From contig CM060854.1 of assembly GCA_030737835.1 (NCBI GenBank), forward strand, positions 7,574,860-7,638,859: a DNA stretch of 64,000 nt. The letters are read 5' to 3'. The stretch is from Acorus gramineus. Lineage: Eukaryota; Streptophyta; Magnoliopsida; Acorales; Acoraceae. Below are positions 48,749-61,500 of this stretch, piece by piece. How positions within the stretch are numbered: position 1 is the first letter of the stretch; the number at the start of each line of letters is the position of its first letter. Made by a program: the position numbers and the translations under genes. The notes under the pieces are model-generated. The model ran no database searches. It saw only the letters and a list, made by a program, of their open reading frames with translations, and was not told the origin of the DNA.

Positions 48749-48773
48749 CTCTCTCTCTCTCTCTCTCTCTCTC
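48749..48773. repeat. (CT)12 microsatellite in the S1FA leader or promoter
   Basis: An uninterrupted CT run about 155 bases upstream of the S1FA ATG; it reads (GA)n on the coding strand. GA/CT runs in plant leaders are bound by BPC-type GAGA factors, so a regulatory role is possible. Confidence 0.8.
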
Positions 48774-48894
48774 AAAAGTACAGCGTGTGTTTCTGCTCAA
48801 AAGAGTTGTTTTTATTTGTAACCGAAGCAAATCTTTGAGCGGCGTTTTTTGTGACCCGTGGTTTTTTTTTTCTCATGTAAACAGCTTTACTTCT

Positions 48895-49256
48895 TTGGGA
48901 CAAATTCCTAATAACCCCCTGTGAACTTTCTGAAATTCATATAACCCCCTGGGTTTTCCTAAAATCCATGTAACACTTGTGTAAATTCAAATAGCTTTTC
49001 TAATTAGACTTCCATTGACAAATAAAGAATATTTTGTGAATATTCTTACTGGTTGCATTGATTGAAAACATAATATATTAAAAATCTTCTATAATTTGTT
49101 AGAAATACAAAAAAACCTTCTATGATTTTACCCATCCAGATTGATTGTATATAGATTTATATTGGTGTTTTCAGGGGGTTATACGGACTTTAGGAAAATC
49201 TAAGGGACTATATGGATTTTAAGAATTTTACAGGGGGTTATTTGGATTTTTCCCCA
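48895..49256. mobile_element. Foldback element, 'ATAACCCCCT' family, short copy
   Basis: The left end (CTAATAACCCCCTGTGAACTT) and the right end (AATTTTACAGGGGGTTATTT) are inverted. Inner pairs are CATATAACCCCCTGGG and AGGGACTATATGG. It is related to 21335-21882 and sits about 300 bases upstream of S1FA. Confidence 0.65.
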
Positions 49257-50345
49257 CTTCCTTTTCATTTCTTCCATTTTCTACGTGGGAACCCAACTCT
49301 TTTTTTGGGGTGGGGTGGAAAAAAAAAAGGATGAAGAGAGAGGGAGAGAGAGAGAGACTGAGATAAGGTAGAAAGAAAATGAGATAAGGTGTTTTTGCTT
49401 TTTTTTGTTATAATTATATCCAATGAGAAAAAAAAAAGAAGAGAGAGAGAAACGTGCGTCATATAGTTAATGAATCTTCAATATAAAATAGTCTCTAATA
49501 GATATAACACAATGATTTATGATTTATCTATATTAATGATAAGTTTTAAATTCAAATCTTAACGCTATGTTATACCTCATGTTTGTTAGATAAAATAGCT
49601 GTAACGTCACCCACAGAGAGTAACTTCGATATCAAGAATTTATTTTAATTATATCCCATAAATTTATTCACATTAAAGCTATGAGATAAGGTATTTTTTT
49701 TTGTTTTGTTTGATCAATAAATTAATGCATCTAGCTATGTGTATACAACATAAACAAATGAGGGCTTGTTGGGGGAGAGATTGGTTAAACCCCCACTCGG
49801 TCTGTTGTAGAAGATGTCCCGTGCTTATTAATGTGCCGTGCCAAAAACGATTCATGTGTCACAAGGCGAGCCCGACACGCTCATATACCTTAACGTGCCG
49901 TGTCATTTCTTAACATGTCGTGTCGTGCTAGCACGACCATTTTACACCTCCATACCTACATAGTTGTCCAATGAAATATATATATACATCCTTAAATAAG
50001 ATATATATCACATTTAAATTTTTTCATATTTTCTAAAAGTAAATCTACGCAATTCGTTAAATTAAAGTATCTGATATTCATAAAAGTTTATACTTTCTGA
50101 TTAGATGAAATATATTATTTTATAAAAATAAAACACGTAAGTACTGGATGCTGGCTATGTATAACATTTTCCTATTGTCAATTACAAACATTTTAAAAAG
50201 AAGTTCAGCTAATGAATCTTTAATACAAAATAGAGTGCATTAAGAATCTATTTTAACTGTATCCAATAAATTTATCCAACTTAAAGCTATGAGATGAGTT
50301 ATTTTTGCCTTTTTTTTTTTTGTTTGATCAAAAAATTAATAAGCC
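49257..50345. repeat. Irregular array of diverged direct repeats
   Basis: ATTAAAGCTATGAGATAAGG at about 49674 recurs as CTTAAAGCTATGAGATGAG at about 50281, with matching TAATTATATCC/ACTGTATCC text before it and TTTTGTTTGATCA after it. AATGAATCTTCAATATAAAATAG (about 49470) recurs at about 50212. GAGATAAGGT also occurs at 49381. The spacing is uneven (about 300, 608 and 742), so several events overlapped. A GA-rich patch lies at 49340-49362. Confidence 0.5.
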
Positions 50346-50359
50346 CCGCTCCTCATCAC

Positions 50360-50735
50360 ATGGGTCCGCCCCTGTTCATCGGCTTTTTGTCAACATTGGC
50401 TCGATGTATTCATTATTGACGAGCATATCTTTGTATTAATTTAATGTTCTGATTTTATAAAAGAGTTTAGTCAAGTTTCAACTAAGTTTTTTATAGCGTA
50501 ACGAGTCGAATTTGAACACAAAATGAAGCTCGATCCAGGTCCCGAGCCTAACCGAACTTTAAAAATTGTTCAAACTCGCTCATTTGTCTAATTGAACGAG
50601 TTTGAGCGAGCTCAAACTGAACCGAGCCCGAGCAGAACCCAAGCGGCTTGGTTCGTTTATCAGCCCTACACATAGGTCCGCCCTCTTCATCGGCCTTTCG
50701 TCAACATTGGCTCGATGTATTCATTGTTGACAATA
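50360..50735. repeat. 63-bp direct repeats flanking a GAGCTCGA-rich insert
   Basis: The segments 50360-50420 and 50672-50732 match over about 60 bases (GGTCCGCCC, TTCATCGGC, GTCAACATTGGCTCGATGTA, TTCATT). Between them is about 250 bases with many GAGC, CGAGC and CTCGC words. I do not recognise the insert. Confidence 0.6.
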
Positions 50736-51180
50736 TCCTATAGGTTTTGGGACCCAAACAATTTTTTATTTGGATGCATCAACTTTCATAATTGTCATTC
50801 GATAACTTAAAAATTCGTGGAAGCACCATATTAGATGCCATATCATAAGCTCTTTTGAAAAAAAATGGATCTCACGAGATTCTAATACCATTTGTTGGTA
50901 TCTCTTTGATACCACCTGATGATCCACACCACTCTCACCATAGGGGAAAAAAAAAATTGTGGGACTACTTCCCAGTCATATGTGCACAATCCCTTCACAA
51001 GTACATCAAAGTCAAATATGTTTTTAAGATGAAAATAATAAGATCACAAGTACACAAAACACAACAAAACATTGCAAGGCACCAGTTATCACATATTCCC
51101 ACCATTTATATACACATACAAATGTAAAGTATAAGGCACATATATAATTTTTATACCTTTTTTTTCACTATAAGAATCCC
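50736..51180. other. 3' flank of the first WAK gene
   Basis: The last 75 bases (about 51105-51180) are duplicated at about 58475-58548 (AATGTAAAGTATAAGGCACA, TTTTTTTCACTATAAGAA). The WAK duplication therefore extends past the stop codon. Nothing else is recognised. Confidence 0.5.
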
Positions 51181-53828
51181 TTAACGCCCAGGTTCGATAG
51201 ACAATACGTCGCGTTTCTCCAAAGTGAAAAACCTTGAGCTATCTCCTGCATATGTATTAGATGGTTTTTTAAGGAGGCTTTCAGTCTCAGGATTATTTAA
51301 CACCCATGGGTGGTTCTCAAGAACTGCCAAACCTTCAAGTTCTGTTGCAACTTCCTTCATTGTTGGCCTTTCTTTCCCTTGGATGCTAAGGCAACGTTTA
51401 GCGAGCCGAGAAACTTCATGTATCAAATCTATTTCGCCTTCATTCATGATCTGATGGTCCAAAACATTCATGAGGCTATTATCTTTAATAGATGTCATGA
51501 AAAAGTTAGCTAAATTTCTCTCTTTTTCAGATCCATCTTGGGAAACTGTCTTTCTCCTACTCAAGAGCTCTACCAGTACTACCCCAAAGCTGTAGACATC
51601 ACTTTTCTCTGTCAATATACCTGTCTGTAAGCACTCTGGATCCAAGTAACCCAATGTTCCTTGCATGAATGTTAGAAATTGGTCTTTATCAGTTGGGGTT
51701 AGCTTTGAAGCACCGAAATCTGACACTTTGGGTGTGTAGTTCTCATCTAAGAGTATGTTAGATGATTTAATATCTCCATGAATGATGGGAGGGGAAGCTG
51801 CTGAGTGCAAATAAGCAATTGCGCAAGCTGCCTCTGCCGCAATCCTCAAACGAGTTTTTAAGGATAATTGACACTCTCCATGGATAAGATGGAAGAGGTT
51901 CCCATTGGAGATGAACTCATAAACCAATATGGGGATCTCTACCTCCAAACAACATCCTAAAAGCTTAACAACATTCTTGTGATTTATTTGTGAAAGAATC
52001 AACATCTCATTTGCAAATTGCTGACCTTGCATTGTATTGACCATAATGGACTTCTTAATAGCTACCACCTGATTGTTAGGTAAAATTCCTTTATAAACTA
52101 TGCCCTGGCCTCCCTGGCCTAGGATGTTGTTCTTGTCGAATTTGTTCGTTGCTCTCTCTAGATCTTCTTCACTAAACAATTTGAATGTAATATTTGGGTA
52201 CTCAGATATTAGATTTTGCAGATGTAGACCACCATTTTGTCTATATAACTCCTCTCTAAAGTTGATGAACTTTCTTCTTTGAAGTCCAAGATATATCCAA
52301 GAAACAAAAAGAGCCACAATGAAAGGGATGCCTATCCCTGCACATACGTTCAACCAAAATAGAAATGGATTAGAGATTGTGTGTTAAATTTGGAAGTGAC
52401 CAGTACAGGTATGTTTACATTACATTTACTGTGAGAATTAAATAATAATAAGTTGAGCTCTGACTAAACTTTTTTTTCTTCTTCCAAAAAGGAGCTCCGA
52501 ATCAATTTAAGTTAGTCTATAATTTTATCTTCAATTATTCTTTGATATAATTTATGTATTTTTTTTAAAATTGATTCAGGTAGAGAAGGGAGACTCACCC
52601 AAAATCACTTGAACCACAGGGAATGGGCTTTTGCATTCATACTGCTCGGGATCAACACTATGCTTTCCTTTTGGACACACACATCTGTAGCCTCCCGGCG
52701 AGTTTATGCAGGTCCCTTTGCAAGGCTGGGTTCTGCACTCATCAATATCTGATCAATAAAGCAATAAATAATTAGTCCATAAACAAAGATGATTTCATTT
52801 TTAGGCCAAATAAGTGAATTAATATTTGGGAGAGTATATATATGTGTGTGTGTGTGTATTTTTTAAAAAACATTAAATTGTAATTGAAATCGTTATAAAA
52901 TTTGAGTATAAATTTGAATAAGGATAGAAGATCGATGGAGAGAGATACCTTCACATCCACCGATATCTTTAAGATAAGGGTTCCCTTGATAACCTGCCGT
53001 GCAATTACAACGATAACCAGGGCCATTGGTGGAGTCATAGCAGTAACTATTCTGGCTAACGCAAGCATAGTCTGGCTCCACTTCAGCTACTTGGCATGTC
53101 TTATTCCCAATAGCCCAATCAAGCACCACAGGAACACTTCCATTATTTCTTTCCTTGTAGCCAGCAGAGAGATCAGAAATCCCACCGAATCTGAACCAAT
53201 TCTGATCAACAAGGAAGGCATAGCTACAAGGGTTGAATTGAAGCACACTTGAGTGATTATAGTAGCTACCAAGTTCAACCTCAAAGTATCTGACCCCTCT
53301 GGGGATGGATGCCTGGCAGCACCCGAACGCGTCACATGACCCCTCGGTGATCATGCTCGTGCTATTATTATTACAGATGGAGATGCACCCGGTGGTGAGG
53401 TCTTCCTCACTCATGGCCTTGATCGCTGCGACGGTGTCGCAACCCAAAGCCGTGAACTTGTTCTTGGTGGAGGAGAAGGTCAAGGGACCATTATGAACGA
53501 GTCTGAAGGACGGGATATTGGAATTCGACCTCCCTGACTCGTTGTAGCAGTCCTCGGCCAGGTAATTAGTGACAGTGATCTCTCCTGTTATGAGAGATAT
53601 GTCTGTTATATTGAGGTGTCCGCTTTTGATGTATGGGATGGGTGTACTGGAGCCATTAGTAGTGTCGTCGCAACCGACGGTGAAGAGGTCCTCCCTGGAG
53701 CAACTTTCGCCGATGCCGAATGGGTAGGGGATGCTGATGTTGCCGCATTTGTCATGGCAGCCTGGCTTTGCTTGGCAGGAAACCAAAGAGAGTCTCAGTA
53801 ATTGAAGGAACAACACTTTCAGAAACAT
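51181..53828 (-). CDS. Wall-associated receptor kinase-like protein, copy 1
   Basis: The exons 52949-53828, 52599-52748 and 51181-52337 give 728 aa; all phases agree. The order is: signal peptide (1-20, [20 protein letters not shown]), GUB_WAK galacturonan-binding domain ([14 protein letters not shown] at about 29), first EGF-like unit (about 250-293), and a calcium-binding EGF unit encoded by exon 2 (DIDEC..., six cysteines). A membrane segment at about 344-362 and a kinase domain (about 411-680) follow. The P-loop is GQGGQG (417-422), the lysine K438, the catalytic loop H530-G531-D532 and DFG 550-552. The Arg of HRD is Gly, so it is a non-RD kinase, as in many immune receptors. WAKs sit in the plasma membrane and bind pectin. 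The frame extended upstream by a GTG; I chose ATG at 53826-53828, matching copy 2. Confidence 0.92.
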
Positions 53829-54284
53829 CACATGTAAAATGTATGTCTGGGTTTGTGTTTAATGATTCATTTTGTCGAGGAGAAGAGACAACCTTGTACA
53901 CTGTCTGAAATAAGTCCATATAACCATGTAAAAACACATAGATATTTTTACAAGGTTATATACACTTTAGAAAAAGTAAAAGATTATATAGATTTTAGGC
54001 CGTCTATAAGGGGTTATTTGGATTATTTTTCCCTTTATGTTTTTTAGAAGGACAAACAAAGTTCAGGTAAGGTAAAGCGTCATGGTTCTTGTTATTTATT
54101 TATTTATTTTCAAAGATGAGCTCGAGCAGAATTTTCCACTCACCTGTCTTTTTGGTAGAATGGTAAACTTCCAAGGAAATTCCCTCAAACTTTTCGACTT
54201 TATGACAAGTAATAGTCCGAGGCCGGCTAAACTTCTCTATAACATGGGACCACTTTTTATTTTTCTTTTTACCTATTCAGAACC
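53829..54284. other. Upstream of WAK copy 1, with a foldback fragment
   Basis: At about 53905-54035 a fragment of the 'ATAACCCCCT' family (AAGGTTATATACACTTTAG, AAGGGGTTATTTGGATTATT) sits 80-200 bases upstream of the start codon, in the promoter zone. Confidence 0.5.
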
Positions 54285-54730
54285 TTTTAGCCCAATGTTT
54301 GTTTTTGGTATAAGGTCTCAGATAAGTCTGGATAATCTTAGAGAAGAATTTTTAAATGTTTATTTATCCTAGATAATCCCTGATAAAGTATATCAGCATA
54401 AATCCTGATAAAGTGGTACATGGATTTCAATCAACCCCTGGAATTAAAGTTATCCTAGGTTATTTCACACAAAGAATATGTGGACCCACTGTCTAATCAA
54501 CTGTCATCATCTTTTATAAATCACATGTTAAATCAACTATTATTACTTTTTATAAATCCTTATCCATGCTTTATTCACATTTCATCCAAACAATAAAACA
54601 TTTATTCTTACGTTTACCAACGAGAATAATTTAAAACATAACAAAACACAAAATTACTTTATCCTTATTTATATTCATTTATGCTTGAATAAATGTATAC
54701 CTTAGAATAAAACCTATCCCCGTTTCAAAC
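54285..54730 (+). mobile_element. Tourist-like MITE, sister of 24282-24725
   Basis: It matches the LINE-nested element along its length (shared TGGAATTAAAGTTATC, TCAACTGTCATCA, CTTTATTCACATTT, TTCTTACGTTT, GAATAAATGTATACC-like). The ends are less regular (GCCCAATGTTTG at left, CCCCGTTTCAAACAG at right). Confidence 0.65.
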
Positions 54731-55004
54731 AGATCTCGATTACAACCACAACAAACTACTACTAGACAAACATGGACCAAGAAGATCCGGAGAACACAAT
54801 GGGATATAGCCCATGAAAACATAGGGCTGAAGACTATTTTATTTTCCTCGCTGCTGAGGACAGGGGTCATCCCTGCATCCCCCAATGGACGGGGGTGTCC
54901 TTTACCACCGCACTAAAGCGGGATGAGACGGGTAATGCGATTACCAATTTGTCCAGTTTGATGAGTTCAAATTTACCTCGGTTTGAATAGAGAATAAAAC
55001 TATT
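54731..55004. other. Short unclassified stretch
   Basis: GC-richer text (CCCCCAATGGACGGGGGTGT near 54880) of unknown origin. No frame is recognised. Confidence 0.3.
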
Positions 55005-55425
55005 TTGAGTGACTATTGTAGTTTAAATAAGAAAAAAGTAATTTTTTATTTGTTTGTGTTTTGAATTATTTTTTTTAGAAAGCGTAATAATAAAAAAATT
55101 TTGTTTGGATAAAGTGTAAATAAGGTGTAGATAAGGATTTTATAAAATATGAAGAAATGATAACAGTTGATTTGACAATTAATTTATAAGATGTGATAAT
55201 CGTTGATTTGACAGTGGACCCATATATATTTAAACCAATAAAAAAACATGAAATAACTTAATTCCAAAGGTTGACTGGAATCCATATACTATTTTATAAT
55301 TTATACTAGTTAATTTTGACATACATAATCTCATTTATTACAGTCTTACAGACACCCATTTTGAGGCTATTTTGACTAATTCTTACTTATTTCAGGCTCT
55401 ATTTTTGAACCAAACAGAAGGTTTT
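55005..55425 (-). mobile_element. Tourist-like MITE, opposite orientation
   Basis: On the minus strand it carries the family text (TGGAATTAAGTTATTTCATG-like, GGGTCCACTGTCAAATCAAC on the reverse, AAGTGTAAATAAGG...GATAAGGATTTTATAA on the plus strand). It is a third copy, more diverged, 280 bases from 54285-54730 in inverted orientation. Confidence 0.6.
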
Positions 55426-58400
55426 AAAATTTTTTTTTTACCATTTTTTTACTGTTTGAATTTGCAGCAACATTGTTTTTCACTATAAGAATACTCTGTA
55501 AAAAAACGCAACAATTGAAATTCAATCCATTCTATTTCATTAGAAATTTAAAAATGTTTAATTATGTATTCTTAATTTATTGAATGAACATTTATGCTAT
55601 TTTATTTTAAAGAATAAAAATTTAGAGAGGAGGATCGGAGAACTCATTGGAAAATGAGGAAAGAACAGTGGGAGGGTATAGTTGTTTCTTTATTTTGAGA
55701 AAATAAATGAACTTTGGGTTGGAGATGCCCTCAGGTCATCCTGGAAAAATGATACATCTCGCTCAATCGTACAAATATACCATGTATTTTTGTTTGAGAT
55801 CATATACACTTTAATGTATTTTTCTTTTATATTTTTAAAGTGCATATAACCTTCAAATAAGTATATATGATACAGATGATTTTTGAGGATGAGTGTACCA
55901 AAGCTTGGCCCTCTGCAAAAGGACCCCAAATCCAAAAGAAGTTTTTATTTTAAACGTATTTTTAATTAAATTATATAATTCTTTTTCTTCACAATTAAAC
56001 ATATCCGTCATTTTCTGTAATTTTCTAATTTATAATTTTTATTTCATTAAAAATTTAATTATAATTGACATATTAAATGGAAAAATATTTTTTTTCTGAT
56101 TCTTGAAAAAATCTTATCCGTTTTTTTCCATTTAGTTTTTATTTGTTATAATTTGATCTTACTGTTATTTATAGAGATTTGTTATTTTACTTACAAATAA
56201 ACCTATTTTACAAAAAAAAAATCTCATGATGTAAATATCATTTTGTTTTTATTCATTATTAAAGGGAAAAGCTCTATAAAAAATTTAATTATTCAATTTT
56301 TTTATATCGTCTCCTTTTCCTATTTTTCATTTTTCTTAAAAATGGTTTTTTAAATTATTGTTTTTTTAAATTTTTTTTAGCATATATAGAGTAAAAAAAA
56401 ATTATTTTTATTTTTTTAAAAATATACTATTGCATTTCAGTATATACTTTATTTCATATGATAATATGTATTTCAATAGGAGAATGCATAATTTTTTTTT
56501 AAAAAAAAAAAACAGTGTAAACTACATGGAAGACATATCATTTTTTAAACAAAAGTGGTTGTCCTTTAGAACTTGATCTCGCTGTTTAAGGGTCATGTTG
56601 GTCCCAAACTATGTAGTGATGTTGGGATTATTTATCACCTTATGGAGACTTCGTACCAACAAAAGAAAAAGAAAAACTGGATTCACATGCGTTCTTTTGA
56701 TTATGAAAGAATACTAGCCTTTAAGGCCTTGACACAAAACAAAAAGGGCTCTAAAAGAGCTTATATTTCAATCATAAAAAATTGTATAAAAAATTGTACA
56801 CAGTACATCGAATTCCGAAACACCAACAGCAGAACCCCGACATAAAGAAGTTACATATGAACAAAGTATACGATGAATACTATCGTCTAACAAAAAATCA
56901 GTAACATGTGACAGGTATATTGCCAGATATTTAGAAGGTGTTTCATACTTCCATTATTGACTTGCATTAATTTATTTCTGCCGACTGACTTGCATTGATG
57001 CTGAAAATGAAATAAGTAAGCCATGTCAATCATTTGAAAAAAAAAAATTCATATCCAAAAAGTAAAAAAAAAAATATCCGACATGAATATTATCGGATCT
57101 CAAAATATATTATAAAATTACATATGTTTGTATTATATATTGTTCTTATTTAGTATAATGATTAATCACAGTTTTTATATTTTATATTACAATTAAATTT
57201 TCTATGTATAATAATAAAAAAAGAGAATACGTTTTAAAAAATCAATTTATTCTCATATCTCTCAAATATATTATTTGATTACCCAAATTAGTGTTTATAT
57301 TTAAACAAGTTAATCATCCAAAATTATTTCTATGCGATCTGTATTTAAAGAGATCTCAATTTAAAAATTAATATTCTTATCCGAATTATTAGGGTATGAT
57401 ATAGATTTTAACATATCCGATTTATATCTGATCCATTGACCGGCTTAAACATAATCAATGAATTGTTGTTCAGCTATCCTTTTCCACATTAATTTAATTG
57501 TGGTGAAAAAAACCTTGATTTATATTGTGGAATTAACATTATATGTAAACTTTTTATAGCTCCAGTTCAATTGGTTTTGTACAATGTAAGCAACACCGGG
57601 CCACCAATCTGTCGTGGGCCTTCACATGATTTGCTACGTCACAAATTATTATATTTTATTGGATAATGTTATGTTACAGCTTTTTTCAGTTCATGTGTTT
57701 TGAATTTTTTTAAAAAAAATATATTTTGTTAATAAAATTTATTTTTTATAAAAAGAATATATAATACAATGGATGGTATGGATCCATTTATCTGAAAAAA
57801 TTTCTACAATAATGGTTTTATATGTGCATCCAATTATTTTCTTTTCTGGTTCCATTACTCTCTGGCTCTCTTACATCAAACGGCTGATGATTTGCCTTAA
57901 AAAATCTTGCTTTTTTCATGTTCCTGGGGACACACGTATACATAAACTTTCTTTTTATGATAATGTTACATCCAGTCCATTTTTTAGTACTAAATCTAAT
58001 TTACAAGTGTTTTAAATTTTTTAGAAATAATATATCTTATCTAATGAGGCACGTGTTTGTATAAAAAATAAAGCATATACTTTAATATATTTTATAGATG
58101 CATTTATAGAAAATATAAAAAAAATTATCGAAGTATATACCTTGCTAAGGTGAATATATGCTCTGATAATTTTCTATCGACGCATATGAGACTACCGTGT
58201 GTAACAACACTCTTCTTTTCTTTGTGTACCACAAAAAAAATTCCTTTATTTGTAAAAAAAAGAAGAAAAGAAGCATTTCTATATTGATTTTTTTGAGTAT
58301 ATAAAGTATAAGGCACACAAATAATATTCATATCTTTGTACATACACCATTGTATTTTATTTTATTCTTGGTCAAATCTTCCCTATCAACAGGCGGCAAG

Positions 58401-58548
58401 ACTCAAATTCAAATCTCATCACTAAAGAAGGAGTACCTCTCCCATCCTACCATTGTTCTCACATATTCAGACCATTGTATACACATGCAGATGTAAAGTA
58501 TAAGGCACACAAATAACATGCATATCTTTTTTTCACTATAAGAACCCT
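55426..58548. other. AT-rich intergenic region between the two WAK genes
   Basis: No gene recognised. Long A/T runs occur at 55980-56520 and 57040-57330. At about 55478-55500 the phrase TTTTTCACTATAAGAAT, otherwise found at both WAK 3' ends, occurs once more. The final 75 bases are the duplicated WAK 3' flank. Confidence 0.4.
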
Positions 58549-61500
58549 TTAGCGCCCAGGTTCGATAGACAACACGGCACGTTTCTCCAAACTGAAAAAC
58601 TCTGAGCTCTCTCCTACATATGTATCAGATGTTTTGTTTAGGAGGCTCTCAGTCTCAGGATTATTTGGCATCCATGGATGATTCTCAAGGACTGCCAAAC
58701 CTTCAAGTTCTGTTGCAACTTCCTTCATTGTTGGCCTTTCTTTCCCTTGGACACTAAGGCAGCGTTTAGCGAGCCGAGAAACTTCATGTATCAAATCCAT
58801 TTTGCCTTCATTCATGATCTCATGGTCCAAAACATCCATTAGTCTATTATCATTCATGGATGTCATGAAAAGGTGAGCTAAATTTCTCTCTTGTTCAGAT
58901 CCATCTTGGGAAACTGCCTTCCTCCTACTTAAGAGCTCTACCAGTACTACCCCAAAGCTGTAGACATCACTTTTCTCTGTCAATATACCTGTCTGTAAGC
59001 ACTCTGGGTCCAAGTAACCCAATGTTCCTTGCATGAATGTTGCAAATTGGTCTTTATCAGTTGGGGTTAGCTTTGAAGCACCAAAATCTGACACTTTGGC
59101 TGTGTAGTTCTCATCTAAGAGTATGTTAGATGATTTAACATCTCCATGAATGATGGGAGGGGAAGCTGCTGAGTGCAAATAAGCAATTGCGTATGCTGCC
59201 TCTGCTGCAATCGTCAAACGAGTTTTTAAGGATAATTGACACTCTCCATGGATAAAATGGAAGAGGTTCCCATTGGAGATGAACTCATAAACCAATATGG
59301 GGATCTCCACCTCCAAACAACATCCTAAAAGCTTAACAACATTCTTGTGATTGATTTGAGAAAGAATCAGCATCTCATTTGCGAATTGCTGACCTTGCAT
59401 TGCATTAACCACAATGGACTTCTTAACAGCTACCACTTGATTGTTGGGTAAAATTCCTTTATAAACCATGCCCTGGCCTCCCTGGCCTAGGATGTTGTTT
59501 CTGTCGAATTTGTTTGTTGCACTCTTTAGATCTTCTTCACTAAACAATTTGAATGTAATATTTGGGTATGAAGATATTAGATTTTGCAGATGTAGGCCAC
59601 CATTTTCTTTATAGAACTTCTCTCTAAAGTTGATGAACTTTCTTCTTTGAAGTCCAAGATATATCCAAGAAACAAAAAGAGCCAAAATGAAAGGGATGCC
59701 TATCCCTGCACGTATGTTCAACCAAAATAAAAATGGATTAGGGATTGTGTGTCAAATTTGAAAGTGGCCAGTTCGTATGTTTTTACATTACATTAACTGT
59801 GAGAATATAAATAATAATAAGTTGAGCTCTAACTAAACTTTTTTTTTTCTTTTTTTCATAAGGGATCTCCGAATCAATTTAAGTTGGTCTAGAATTTTTA
59901 TCTTCAATCACTCTTTGGAACAAATCTAAACGTCTTTCTTTTCGGTTATTAAACTAGTTAACCTACTGTTTGATTGTCAAAATGATATTGTAATAATTGA
60001 GATATTTCTAATATCTTTGTTACCTAATGATGTTAAAATATTATTTCAGTTTTATACCATTACTATTGTACCACTCCCAAAGCTTAATAGGGTAGTCCCC
60101 ATAACATAATATATACAAGAAAAATGACACGTTCAATCCCCATTGCAGCCTCAATTGTAGTCAACACAAGTTTTTATTTTATTTTAAATTATATACTTTT
60201 CAAATGAAGTGCATGCTGTTATATGAAATGAAGTATGTACTGAGATACATCAATGTATTATTTTCAAGTTAAAAAAATGATAAAAAAATTTGCGTCATAT
60301 ACTATGATAGTATCCATACACTATGACAGTATCTATATATGATAGTGCAGTATATACTACGTCATCATAGCGTATGAGACTACAAAACGGACTGCAAAGC
60401 GAACTGAGCGTATCAGCGCTCTAAATACAATACAACTAGGGCCCATAAAAGGATTTAGAACAATAGGTTTTTTTTTTTTTTTTTATATCGGAGGGATCCC
60501 CCGTGGCTGACCTTACGGTCGAGCTGGGAATGCTACCTCCACCTGTTTGCCCCGGTCCCACGGAAGGAGAGCAAATGTAAATGAAACATTCGTAATGAAA
60601 TTCATTGGCTATATTGACAGTGAATAACCATTTTCTAGTTAATCTGTGTTTGGAAATTTAAGGAAATGTTCAGTTAAACTAAAACAAAAGCCAAAGTAGC
60701 ATGTACTATGTATATTTGTGATAGATAAAGAATTATTAAAATCTAATTGATTGTTTATAATGTATAGAAAACAATCTAGCTTCGTTAGGAGTTATAGTAA
60801 TAAGCATTTAAATTTTTGGATATACCTTATCATTGTTGATCTAGCTGTGCTAAAAATGCATGCAACAAGTAGAGAAGGTAGACTTACCCAGAGTCACTTT
60901 CACCACAGGGAATGGGCTTTTGCATTCATACTTATTGGGATCAACACTGTGCTTTCCTTTTGGACAATCGCATTTGTAGCCTCCCCGTGTGTTTATACAG
61001 ATCCCTTTGCAAGGTTGGGTTCTGCACTCATCGATATCTGGTAATTAAAGCATTAATTAGTCTATAAACAAATATGATTTCATTCTCATATAAGGGTCTG
61101 TTTGGATCCAAGATTAATTTAAAACGTCGATCAGGAATTTGAAGAAAATGCACATAGGGGGTTTTAAATGCTGAAATATGTTTTGGATTAGCGTTTGACT
61201 TTTGAATATCAAAATCTGTCAAACACGGATCCAAACAGAACTTAAGAACATATTCAATTTTTGACCCAAATCCATGTCAAATTTTAAATTTGAGTAAAAA
61301 TCTGACAAAATCTTCTTTTAACCCTTGATCGAAATCCATATTAAATGAAGGAAGACCAAAAAATTTATTCAAATCAAAGGAGACTCAAAACTTTATCCAA
61401 CAAATTTCAACGAATCATTTTTAGGCCAAATAAATTAATATTTGGGAGCAGATAGAAATTTTTTAAAAAGATTTGAGTAAATGGTTGTAGATTCACAAGT

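Noticed and set aside
52893-52948. Extension of the WAK ectodomain frame past the GAAG|gt donor
   Set aside because: This is intron read-through. The donor and phase match copy 2, and exon 2 supplies the EGF unit.
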